Positions 18,800 to 25,571 of a stretch of DNA of 64,000 bases are shown in pieces. Position numbers and translations under genes: made by a program. The notes beneath the pieces were generated by a model that ran no database searches, was not told the origin of the DNA, and saw only the letters and a program-made list of their open reading frames with translations. Positions within the stretch are counted from its first letter, which is position 1. The number at the start of each line of letters is the position of its first letter. Origin of the DNA: Halomarina ordinaria (GTDB lineage: Archaea; Halobacteriota; Halobacteria; Halobacteriales; Haloarculaceae); contig NZ_JARRAH010000001.1 in the NCBI RefSeq assembly GCF_030553305.1, positions 1,984,001-2,048,000 on the forward strand, given 5' to 3'.

Positions 18800-18819
18800 T
18801 TCCAGTGGAACTGAAGGGG
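18800..18819 (+). promoter_or_regulatory. Outlying ORB-like box downstream of orc1
   Basis: TTCCAGTGGAACTGAAGGGG differs from the core box at 21731 (TTCCAGTGGAAACGAAGGGG) at only two positions. It lies in the gap between sec11 and orc1, about 2.7 kb from the core origin, and points the same way as the box at 21731. Confidence 0.65.
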
Positions 18820-18871
18820 TTCGCGCCGCCTGCCGGGAGGGAGCGAGGGCGCCGAATCGGTCGGGTCGCCG

Positions 18872-20695
18872 TCAGTTGTCGTCGAAGCGCGCCTGGACGA
18901 ACGGCTGGGCGTCCTCGACGTCGCCGAGTCGCGAGTCGCTGAGCAGGACCGCCTCCGTCTCCTCCAGGGGGACGGAGAGCCCCATCTCCTTGGTGCGGCC
19001 GTAGCGACCCTTGCTGACGACGACGGCGTTGACGATGCCGAGCATGTCCAGTTCGCTGATGAGGTCGGTGACGCGCCGCTGGGTGAGGACGTCCAGGTCG
19101 ATCTCCGCGCAGAGGCGCTTGTAGATGTTGAACACCTCGCCCGTGTTGATGTTGTGGACGCCGTTGCGTTCGAGGAGGATGACGGCGTAGAGGACGAGCT
19201 TCGACTGCGTCGGGAGGGTCCGGACCACCTCGACGACCCGGTCGAGTTCGATCTTCTCCTGTGCGCGCCGCACGTGCTCCTCGTTGATGTGTTCGGTCCG
19301 GTCGCGCTCGGCGAGTTCGCCCGCCGTCCGGAGCAAGTCGAGCGCGCGCCGGGCGTCGCCGTGTTCCTGCGCGGCGAAGGCGGCGCACAGCGGGATGACG
19401 TCCTCCGAGAGGGCGTCGCCCTTGAACGCGACGTCGGCGCGCGCCTGGAGGATGTCGCGCAACTGGTTGGCGTCGTACGGCGGGAAGACGATTTCCTCCT
19501 CGCCGAGGCTCGACTTCACGCGCGGGTCGAGGAAGTCGGTGAACTTGAGGTCGTTCGAGATACCCATGATGGACACCCGGGAGTTGTCCAGTTCCGAGTT
19601 CATGCGCGAGAGGTTGTACAGCGTGTCGTCGCCGCTCTTCTCGACGAGTTTGTCTATCTCGTCGAGCATGATGACGACGACGCGCTCCTGGTAGTCGACC
19701 GCCTCGAAGAACGTCGAGTAGACGCGGTCGGTCGGCCACCCCGTCATGGGGACGGGTTCGAACTGCTCGCGGTCGGCTTCCAGTTCCTCGATGCGCGCGT
19801 CGAGCGTCGCCCGGTCGGCGAACCCGGAGTCGGCGAGCGCGTCGGGATGGTCGTCGGCGTCCACACGCTCACGGAGGTCGGTCAGTCGGTCGAGGCGGGC
19901 GTCGATGCGCTCGGTGTTCTCCTCGATGAACTTGTTCGCGAGCTGGGCGAGCACGCGGTACTGCGTGTCGGTCACCTCGCAGTTGATGTACTGGACCTCG
20001 CAGGGCACCTCGTATTTCTGGGAGGTGGACTCGAGTTCCTCGCTGACGAACTTCGCGCTCGCGGTCTTGCCGGTCCCCGTCTTCCCGTAGATGAGGATGT
20101 TCGACGGCGTGTCACCGCGCAGCGCGGTGACGAGGATGGTCGCCATGTTGTTGATCTGCTCCTCGCGGTGGGGCAGACGTCGCGGCGTGTAGGAGGGGCG
20201 GAGCACCTCCTTGTTTTCGAAGATGGGTTCGCCGCTCAGGAGGTCGTCGAACAGGCCGGGGGCCGCCTCGTCGGCCCCTTCGGTCAGCGGCGGGTCCGAG
20301 AGGGAACCCGTGCCGGCACCGTCCGTGTCGACGGTACTCGCGTCGACGGTACTCGCGTCGATGCTGTCGGCGGTGGGCACGTCGCCCGTGGTCGTCCCGG
20401 AGGCGGTCGGTTCGTCGACTGCCGGTTCGTCGACTGCCGGTTCGTCGGTGGTCGGTTCATCGGTGGGCGCCCCGGCCGCGGTCGGGTCGGTCGGCCCGGT
20501 CCCTGCCTCGGCCTCGTTCCCGGGGTCGTCGGCAGGTACGGTCGTATCGACATCGTCGGCCACGGCTTCGGTGTCGGTCTCGGTCGTCGAGTCGACATCG
20601 GCGTCCCGGTCGGTCGCGGCGTCCGCCTCGGCGTCCGTGTCTACGTCGTCCGGCGCACCGTCCGCCTGCGGTCGGTCTGAGTGGTCGTCGGTCAT
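18872..20695 (-). CDS. orc1: Orc1/Cdc6 replication initiator
   Basis: A 607-residue AAA+ initiator that binds ORBs and opens the origin. An acidic N-terminal extension of about 160 residues is low-complexity and contains short tandem repeats (EPAVDEPAVDEP, DASTVDASTVD). The AAA+ core then shows Walker A YGKTGTGKTAS (about 203-213), Walker B VVIMLDEIDKL (about 340-350), and sensor regions ISNDLKFTDFLDPRV and HGDARRALDLLRTAGE. The C-terminal winged helix (about 500-607, with RRVTDLISELDMLGIVNAVV) binds DNA. It is read away from the origin it presumably controls. An ORB-like sequence lies 25 nt upstream of the start. Confidence 0.96.
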   Translation of the reverse strand: MTDDHSDRPQADGAPDDVDTDAEADAATDRDADVDSTTETDTEAVADDVDTTVPADDPGNEAEAGTGPTDPTAAGAPTDEPTTDEPAVDEPAVDEPTASGTTTGDVPTADSIDASTVDASTVDTDGAGTGSLSDPPLTEGADEAAPGLFDDLLSGEPIFENKEVLRPSYTPRRLPHREEQINNMATILVTALRGDTPSNILIYGKTGTGKTASAKFVSEELESTSQKYEVPCEVQYINCEVTDTQYRVLAQLANKFIEENTERIDARLDRLTDLRERVDADDHPDALADSGFADRATLDARIEELEADREQFEPVPMTGWPTDRVYSTFFEAVDYQERVVVIMLDEIDKLVEKSGDDTLYNLSRMNSELDNSRVSIMGISNDLKFTDFLDPRVKSSLGEEEIVFPPYDANQLRDILQARADVAFKGDALSEDVIPLCAAFAAQEHGDARRALDLLRTAGELAERDRTEHINEEHVRRAQEKIELDRVVEVVRTLPTQSKLVLYAVILLERNGVHNINTGEVFNIYKRLCAEIDLDVLTQRRVTDLISELDMLGIVNAVVVSKGRYGRTKEMGLSVPLEETEAVLLSDSRLGDVEDAQPFVQARFDDN

Positions 20696-20720
20696 GTGTG
20701 GTTGTCGCTCCCTCGATAGA

Positions 20721-20740
20721 CCCCATGGTTTCGGGTGGAG
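20721..20740 (-). promoter_or_regulatory. ORB-like box just upstream of orc1
   Basis: Plus strand CCCCATGGTTTCGGGTGGAG matches CCCCTTCGTTTCCGGTGGAA (the core box at 21465) at 16 of 20 positions. It lies 26-45 nt before the orc1 ATG, where an initiator could regulate its own gene. A possible orc1 TATA element (GCTTAATTA, reverse strand, about 20852-20861) is much further upstream and would give a long leader. Confidence 0.55.
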
Positions 20741-21250
20741 TCGGCCCTGCGCGCTGCCTCAGACGGTCGAGAATCGGTGTTTCGAGCTATCTCGCGGAGA
20801 TACCCGCCGGAGGAGGCGTCCAGTTGATGCAGGAGAAAGCGTAGACGAGACTGTAATTAAGCATTGTGGTCCACTCCCACCCCACCGACGCATCCGACGG
20901 TGGATTCCGTGGCGGGCGACCCGCGGCCGACCGGCCTCTCGTGGGACGCGCTGAATTCTCGAAGCGGCCTCGACGGCGCGCGAGAGGGCGACTCCGATGG
21001 ATGAGATGTCGAGGGGGGTCGTGTCACTCGTCGTCGGTCTCGCGAGCGAGCGACGTGAGCCGGAAGTCGCTCGCCGAGCCCGACGGGACGGTCGTGGAGT
21101 CGAAACGCACCCGTCAGCGGTGCGCTATCGTTCGTCCCTTCCTCACTAGCACTGGGGAGTGGACGGGAGCGGTCCGGACACGGCGTCCACGACGCGGTAA
21201 CCACCGACGTACTAGACGGCGCGCGCAGTGGAAGTCGGCCTCTCGTCGGG

Positions 21251-21290
21251 GTGCTAGAGGTGGTAGAGGTCGCTAGAGGGCACTAGAGGG
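21251..21290 (+). repeat. Four imperfect tandem copies of a TAGAGG decamer
   Basis: Successive units are GTGCTAGAGG, TGGTAGAGGT, CGCTAGAGGG and CACTAGAGGG. A related GCTAGAGA occurs at 21315-21322. Three of the four units contain CTAG. They lie about 180 bp outside the left core ORB. This looks like an iteron-like or spacer repeat and is not part of a gene. Confidence 0.65.
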
Positions 21291-21464
21291 ATGTACCGAC
21301 GAATCAGCGACCCCTGCTAGAGAACAAACGACAGCCCCGTTTCGACTCGAACGGATTCCAGGTTCGAAAAGGTCGCACTTATCCGTCGTTTTCGACGGGT
21401 AGCACTCTTCAGTCGAGAGGATCGGTCATAGATGGCGGTCGGCGCGTCGGTCGTTACCCCCCAT

Positions 21465-21484
21465 CCCCTTCGTTTCCGGTGGAA
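21465..21484 (-). promoter_or_regulatory. Core origin recognition box, left
   Basis: Reverse strand TTCCACCGGAAACGAAGGGG, followed by a G-rich extension (ATGGGGGG). It is inverted relative to the box at 21731. Orc1/Cdc6 is known to bind such boxes, with the G-rich end giving polarity. Confidence 0.85.
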
Positions 21485-21529
21485 GCGATACAAGAGGAGG
21501 GGGCGGTGAGTGATGAGACGGAGGACTAG

Positions 21530-21680
21530 AAGGGACGGAAACAACTAAGTAACCTTCCATACAACCAGACCCGTAGTAGGAAGAGATAGCCATTCATTAT
21601 CTACTTTCTAGACTAGTCTAGGTGAACGTTTCCCGTCGTTTCTAGTTCTAGTGACTTTTTCGCGTTCTCTCGACAGTTTT
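21530..21680. other. Low-GC stretch between the core ORBs, candidate unwinding element
   Basis: This segment is clearly richer in A/T than its surroundings, for example AACAACTAAGTAACC at 21540-21554, CATTCATTATCTACTTTC at 21591-21608, and a T-run at 21655-21660. It includes five CTAG sites at 21608-21651. Its place between two inward-facing ORBs is the usual layout of a haloarchaeal duplex unwinding element. Confidence 0.7.
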
Positions 21681-21730
21681 CCGTCACGTCTGCCTACCGA
21701 CGACCGACCCCTACCCACCCCTTCGGACCG

Positions 21731-21750
21731 TTCCAGTGGAAACGAAGGGG
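21731..21750 (+). promoter_or_regulatory. Core origin recognition box, right
   Basis: TTCCAGTGGAAACGAAGGGG followed by TGGGGGTGT. It mirrors the left box, including the G-rich extension, with 246 bp between the two. Confidence 0.88.
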
Positions 21751-22162
21751 TGGGGGTGTCGGAGCGGTGCGTGATAACACGAGTGGGAGATAGTGCCTCC
21801 GGTAGGAGTGTATCGATTCTCGATATAGCACACCTCCGTCGAACGCGACACCCGTTCACCCCGTCTGAACACAGGTGTTGTTCGTCGCTACCGCGGCTCC
21901 GCCTACACTTCGACTCCACCGCCCGGTCCGTGTGTAGAATTGTCGCCCGAGCGCCGGTCGAGGGCTTCGACGGTTGTCGTCGGGACAGCGAGGTGACGAG
22001 GTGGTGTGCCATCAGAGGCATTCCACACGAAGGCGGGGGGTCCCGACACGGAGGCGACGTCGACTGCACCTCGTCGACCGCACCTCGCAGAGACGCGTGT
22101 CGCCCGTAGAACTCGCGTACGCGCGAACGATTCCCAGTTACTTGATAGGTGTCTGACGCACC

Positions 22163-22170
22163 CTTAAGTA
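22163..22170 (+). promoter_or_regulatory. TATA box of the oapABC operon
   Basis: CTTAAGTA within GCACCCTTAAGTACG. It predicts a start near 22193 and a leader of about 40 nt. GGGAGG at about 22219-22224 can serve as ribosome binding site for the ATG at 22235. Confidence 0.65.
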
Positions 22171-22234
22171 CGTCGGGTCAGGTATACCGGGTAGACGCGC
22201 CCCCTGCGGGGGGTCGTGGGAGGACACAGTTAGG

Positions 22235-22882
22235 ATGGGACTGCTCACCGACATCAGGGATAGCATCTCGCGAGTCACGACGCGATTCTTCGAGGGGCCG
22301 AACCAGGAGCCGAAACGCATCGGTATCTACGGCCCACCGAACGCCGGCAAGACGACGCTCGCGAACCGCATCGCACGCGACTGGACGGGCGACGCCGTCG
22401 GTCCGGAGAGTCACGTACCGCACGAGACACGTCGAGCGCGACGCAAGGAGAACGTCGAGATACAGCGCAACGGTCACTCCGTCACCATCGACATCGTCGA
22501 CACGCCCGGCGTGACGACGAAAGTCGACTACAAGGAGTTCCTCGAACACGACATCGAGAAGGACGACGCGGTGCGCCGCTCCCGGGAGGCGACGGAGGGC
22601 GTCGCCGAGGCGATGCACTGGCTCCGGGAGGACGTCGACGGCGTCATCTACGTGCTCGACAGCGCAGAGGACCCGTTCACGCAGGTCAACACGATGCTCA
22701 TCGGCATCATCGAGAGTCGCGACCTGCCCGTGCTCATCTTCGCCAACAAGATCGACCTGGACGAATCGAGCGTCCAGCGTATCTCGAACGCGTTCCCACA
22801 ACACGAGACGGTTCCGCTCTCGGCGCTCGAGGGCGAGAACATGGACGAGGTCTACGACAAGATCGCGGAGTACTTCGCCTGA
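22235..22882 (+). CDS. oapA: Origin-associated GTP-binding protein OapA
   Basis: A 215-residue small GTPase. P-loop RIGIYGPPNAGKTTLANRIA (about 28-47), switch/G3 DIVDTPGV, G4 FANKIDLDES and a G5-like PLSALEGENMDEV are all present. It therefore probably binds and hydrolyses GTP. It is the first gene of a three-gene operon beside the main origin, an arrangement reported for Haloferax, where the genes were named oapABC for origin-associated proteins. The family is Era/Der-like by motif. Its role in replication is not established. Confidence 0.87.
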   Translation: MGLLTDIRDSISRVTTRFFEGPNQEPKRIGIYGPPNAGKTTLANRIARDWTGDAVGPESHVPHETRRARRKENVEIQRNGHSVTIDIVDTPGVTTKVDYKEFLEHDIEKDDAVRRSREATEGVAEAMHWLREDVDGVIYVLDSAEDPFTQVNTMLIGIIESRDLPVLIFANKIDLDESSVQRISNAFPQHETVPLSALEGENMDEVYDKIAEYFA

Positions 22883-22886
22883 GACC

Positions 22887-23276
22887 ATGCCGGAATACAC
22901 CACCTCCGACGGCGAGGGCGTCCAGATCGACCTCATCAGCGGCGAGCGCATGTCGAACCTCCGTACGATGGAGAAGATTCGACTCATCCTCGACGGCGTC
23001 CACAAGGGGAACATCGTCATCCTCGAGGACGGCCTCTCGCCGGACGAGGAGTCGAAGCTCATCGAGGTGACGATGAACGAGATCAGCCCCGACGAGTTCA
23101 CGGGCATCGAGATAGAGACGTACCCCCGCCCGAGTCGAAACGAGGGAGGGTTCCTCGGTCGCCTGATGGGCCGCGACACGGACGACAACAAGCTCACCGT
23201 CATCGGCCCCGCGAACCGAATCGAGACGCTCCACAAGGACGAGAACCTCATCAGCGCGCTCGTCACCCGGAAATAA
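22887..23276 (+). CDS. oapB: Origin-associated protein OapB (DUF2073)
   Basis: A 129-residue protein of the DUF2073 family, starting MPEYTTSDGEGVQIDLISGE. Recognisable stretches are LILDGVHKGNIVILEDGLSP, LIEVTMNEISPDEFTGIEIE and KLTVIGPANRIETLHKDEN. No catalytic residues are evident. It begins 4 nt after the oapA stop, and its TAA overlaps the oapC ATG by one base, so the three are cotranslated. The assignment rests on the conserved neighbourhood and sequence type. Confidence 0.85.
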   Translation: MPEYTTSDGEGVQIDLISGERMSNLRTMEKIRLILDGVHKGNIVILEDGLSPDEESKLIEVTMNEISPDEFTGIEIETYPRPSRNEGGFLGRLMGRDTDDNKLTVIGPANRIETLHKDENLISALVTRK

Positions 23277-23959
23277 TGCCCCACCAGTGTACCGAGTGCG
23301 GACACGTGTTCGCCGACGGTTCGAAGGAGATGCTCTCGGGCTGTCCGGAGTGCGGCGGGACGAAGTTCCAGTTCCACCCGAAGGACGCCCCCATCCCCGA
23401 GACCCCACCGGCCGACGCCGCCCCGCCCGACCGCGAGGACGGCGGGGTCGCGGAGACGGTCGGCCGGGCCACCACGACCGTCCGTGGCTGGGTACACGGT
23501 GACACGGATCCGGTGACGTCGAGTGGAACCGGAACCGTCGACCGGGAGCGGGCACAGTCGGACGCCGGGGTCGACGAGGCGGTGGACGCTCCCCGGTCGG
23601 ACGTCGCCGCCGAGAGCGACCCGAGCGCCGACCCGGACCGGGAGGACGCCGCCCAGGCGTCCGCGCGCCGGGACGTCGCCTCGCCCGACGAACTCCCCGA
23701 CCCGCCCGAACAGGACGCCCCCGCCGACGGTCGGGTCGTACGCGAACCCACCGGCGAGCGTCCGGACCTCTCACAACTTCGCGAGGAACTCAACGAGCAG
23801 TTCGAGAGCATCAAGATACTCGAACCCGGCCAGTACGAACTCAACCTGATGGAACTGTACGACCGCGAGGAGTACATCATCGCCCTCCAGGAGAACGGGC
23901 GCTACGTCATCCAGATGCCCGAGAACTGGATCGGTCGCGACCCCGACGAGGACGACTGA
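23276..23959 (+). CDS. oapC: Origin-associated zinc-ribbon protein OapC
   Basis: A 227-residue protein with an N-terminal zinc ribbon, CTECGHVFADG and GCPECGGTKFQF (four cysteines, residues about 4-30). A long acidic, low-complexity linker (about 40-155) follows. The conserved C-terminal domain (about 160-227) contains LREELNEQFESIKILEPGQY and NLMELYDREEYIIALQENGR. The linker is typical of halophile surface chemistry. It is the third gene of the oap operon. The zinc ribbon suggests nucleic acid or protein contacts. Confidence 0.87.
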   Translation: MPHQCTECGHVFADGSKEMLSGCPECGGTKFQFHPKDAPIPETPPADAAPPDREDGGVAETVGRATTTVRGWVHGDTDPVTSSGTGTVDRERAQSDAGVDEAVDAPRSDVAAESDPSADPDREDAAQASARRDVASPDELPDPPEQDAPADGRVVREPTGERPDLSQLREELNEQFESIKILEPGQYELNLMELYDREEYIIALQENGRYVIQMPENWIGRDPDEDD

Positions 23960-24020
23960 TTCCTCTCCCCCACGACGCACCGCTCCCTTCTCGAACGTAT
24001 CCCACCGCAGTCGTGCGGTT

Positions 24021-24040
24021 CTCCAGTCGAAACGAAGGGG
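24021..24040 (+). promoter_or_regulatory. Outlying ORB-like box after oapC
   Basis: CTCCAGTCGAAACGAAGGGG matches the core box at 21731 at 18 of 20 positions and keeps the full GAAACGAAGGGG block. It is in the oapC downstream gap (23960-24157), about 2.3 kb from the core origin and in the same orientation as the right core box. Confidence 0.7.
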
Positions 24041-24157
24041 TTTCACCGAGTGAAAACGTCGCGGTTCCGTCCGATACTCTTCCCCCGGCGGAGCTCGGAC
24101 CGAGAACGCCGGACGAAACCCAATAGAACTTAACCCGTCGTGGTCGAACCTGCTGGT

Positions 24158-24244
24158 ATGAGTGACGCAACCAAGATCGTCGCCGGGACCATCGGGGTCT
24201 CGGCACTGCTGGCGCTCGTGCTGATACTGACCCTCGCCCTGTGA
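24158..24244 (+). CDS. 28-residue single-helix membrane peptide
   Basis: The frame encodes MSDATKIVAG followed by one hydrophobic helix (TIGVSALLALVLILTLAL) and a stop. A TATA box (GAACTTAACC, 24126-24135) lies about 30 nt upstream, giving a near-leaderless mRNA. Its TGA overlaps the ATG of the next gene (TGATG), which supports real translation and coupling. No family is recognised. Confidence 0.65.
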   Translation: MSDATKIVAGTIGVSALLALVLILTLAL

Positions 24245-25026
24245 TGTTCACCGAGCGGGACCTCCCCGAGGACGTCAGCGGGGTTCGAGCGTCGCACGCG
24301 ACGGGTGCGCTCGTCCTCGACTGCGAGGCGGACTTCGAGACGCTCCCGCCGGCACAGGCCGAGGAGCTCGGCCTGCTCGTCGACGCCCTCGACCCCACGA
24401 GCTACCCCGAGGAGTGGCTTCCGCCGGAGGTACCGACCCAGCTCCGGCGGTACGTCGGGACCGAGTTCACCGTCGGGATGCCGGGTGACGGCGGCGTGAC
24501 GTGGACGCGCCAGACCGACCCGCCCATCGTCTTCGTGAAGGCCCGGACCGAGGGGTCGCCCGAGGACTTCCTCGACTTCCTCGTCGCGGAGGCGCTCGTC
24601 GAGGTGGCCCTCGACCGTCCGGAGCACTTCCTCGGGTTCTTCGAGGGGCGGTACCGCGACCTCGCGGCCGCCACCCGACTGTCGCCGGCGGACACCTACC
24701 AGCTGGCGGTGGCGCTCTACGACGCCTCCCTCGGTCTCGACACCCGAGAGGTGTTTCGTGGGTGGGACGAGGAGTTCCCCCGGCTCCACGACGCGTGGGT
24801 CGACGCCGGCGAGCGTCTCCAGCCCCGTCTCTCCGACCTCCCGCGAGAGGTGGCGACCGGACGAACGTCGTTCCCCGCCGCCGCGGAACTCGCCTGCGCG
24901 GGGGTGAAACACGGCCTCGACGTCCCGACGCCGTTCGGCGCGCTCGACACCGAAGCCTACCGGGACCACGGCGCCGACTACGCGGTGACCTGGGCGCGAA
25001 AGACGTTCGAGAAACTCAGGGAGTGA
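24244..25026 (+). CDS. Conserved haloarchaeal protein of unknown function
   Basis: A 260-residue soluble, acidic protein starting MFTERDLPEDVSGV. No catalytic motif is recognised. The middle is helical and rich in charged residues (SPEDFLDFLVAEALVEVALD), and the end resembles a helical bundle (AAAELACAGVKHGLDVPTPF). The ATG at 24244 overlaps the stop of the 28-residue peptide. A GTG one codon earlier is less likely. It is probably in an operon with the peptide, so the pair may act at the membrane. Confidence 0.75.
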   Translation: MFTERDLPEDVSGVRASHATGALVLDCEADFETLPPAQAEELGLLVDALDPTSYPEEWLPPEVPTQLRRYVGTEFTVGMPGDGGVTWTRQTDPPIVFVKARTEGSPEDFLDFLVAEALVEVALDRPEHFLGFFEGRYRDLAAATRLSPADTYQLAVALYDASLGLDTREVFRGWDEEFPRLHDAWVDAGERLQPRLSDLPREVATGRTSFPAAAELACAGVKHGLDVPTPFGALDTEAYRDHGADYAVTWARKTFEKLRE

Positions 25027-25109
25027 GTCGGTCGGCGTCACCGGGGGCCCTCATCGACCGACGCACAGCCCCGCTGTCTTCTTACGGCTCGCGGACCTAT
25101 CCTGACGCG

Positions 25110-25370
25110 ATGGCAAACCTCGAACTGTACGAACTCGAAGGCTGCCCGTACTGCGCGAAGGTGACGTCCAAGCTCGACGAACTGGGCCTGGAGTACGAGT
25201 CACACACGGTCCCCCGGTCCCACGGCGACCGCACCGAGGTGAAGGAAGTCAGCGGTCAGACCGGCGTTCCCGTCCTCGTCGACGAGGACAACGGCGTCGA
25301 GGGGATGGCGGAGTCCGACGACATCGTCGAGTACCTCGAATCGACCTACGGGAACGGCGCGAGCGCCTGA
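25110..25370 (+). CDS. Glutaredoxin-like protein
   Basis: An 86-residue thiol-disulfide protein with the thioredoxin fold. It has the CPYC active site (ELEGCPYCAKVTSKLDE, cysteines about 12 and 15), the cis-proline region QTGVPVLVDE and the C-terminal EGMAESDDIVEYLESTY. It probably works with low-molecular-weight thiols such as gamma-glutamylcysteine, which haloarchaea use. The gap after it (25371-25571) is a pyrimidine-rich run with no gene. Confidence 0.92.
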   Translation: MANLELYELEGCPYCAKVTSKLDELGLEYESHTVPRSHGDRTEVKEVSGQTGVPVLVDEDNGVEGMAESDDIVEYLESTYGNGASA

Positions 25371-25571
25371 GTCGGTTCGTTCTCTCACACCGCCTCTCTC
25401 CTCTCTCACACTACCTCTCTCGCTCTCCGTCGTCCGCCACGAGCGTCCCGTCCGTTCGGTACCGACCGTCTCGCGCGTGTCGACCGTCTCGCCCGGTAGC
25501 GACGCCGTTACTCGGCGAGGCGCCGACGTCCGCACGGGCCCGTCTTCGCTCGGGACCGCTCTCGACCCGCT

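Larger units (their letters stand above)
21146..21651. other. Dense cluster of CTAG sites in the origin
   Basis: CTAG begins at 21146, 21212, 21254, 21273, 21283, 21316, 21526, 21608, 21613, 21618, 21642 and 21648, which is 12 sites in 506 bp. Apart from about six in the 16S gene, I noticed only about four in the rest of the window (near 27803, 30378, 45293 and 45345). CTAG is the target of a widely conserved solitary cytosine methyltransferase (Zim) in haloarchaea, so a role in marking the origin is possible. Confidence 0.7.
20696..22234. other. oriC: Chromosomal replication origin region (oriC)
   Basis: A 1.54-kb stretch without a credible gene between orc1 (leftward) and oapABC (rightward), the gene context of the main haloarchaeal origin. 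It holds the inverted ORB pair (21465-21484 and 21731-21750), a low-GC stretch between them, an ORB-like box near the orc1 start, 12 CTAG sites and a short tandem repeat. Partial ORB-like cores also occur near 21097-21108, 21334-21350 and 21909-21918. Short open frames here have no family features and are treated as spurious. Confidence 0.9.

Noticed and set aside
20320-20460. Short tandem repeats that might be a CRISPR or minisatellite
   Set aside because: They are in-frame codon repeats inside the acidic tail of orc1, with no spacers.
21097-21108. Additional ORB candidate GGAGTCGAAACG
   Set aside because: Only the centre matches. The G-rich end is replaced by CACCC, so it is below the level I would call.
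20866-22156. Frames of 60-153 codons in the origin region
   Set aside because: No acidic bias, no motifs, overlap with ORBs and CTAG sites. The context explains the region as oriC.
25378-25435. Pyrimidine-rich CTCTCTC run after glutaredoxin
   Set aside because: Could help end transcription, but there is no hairpin or long T-run, so I do not call a terminator.
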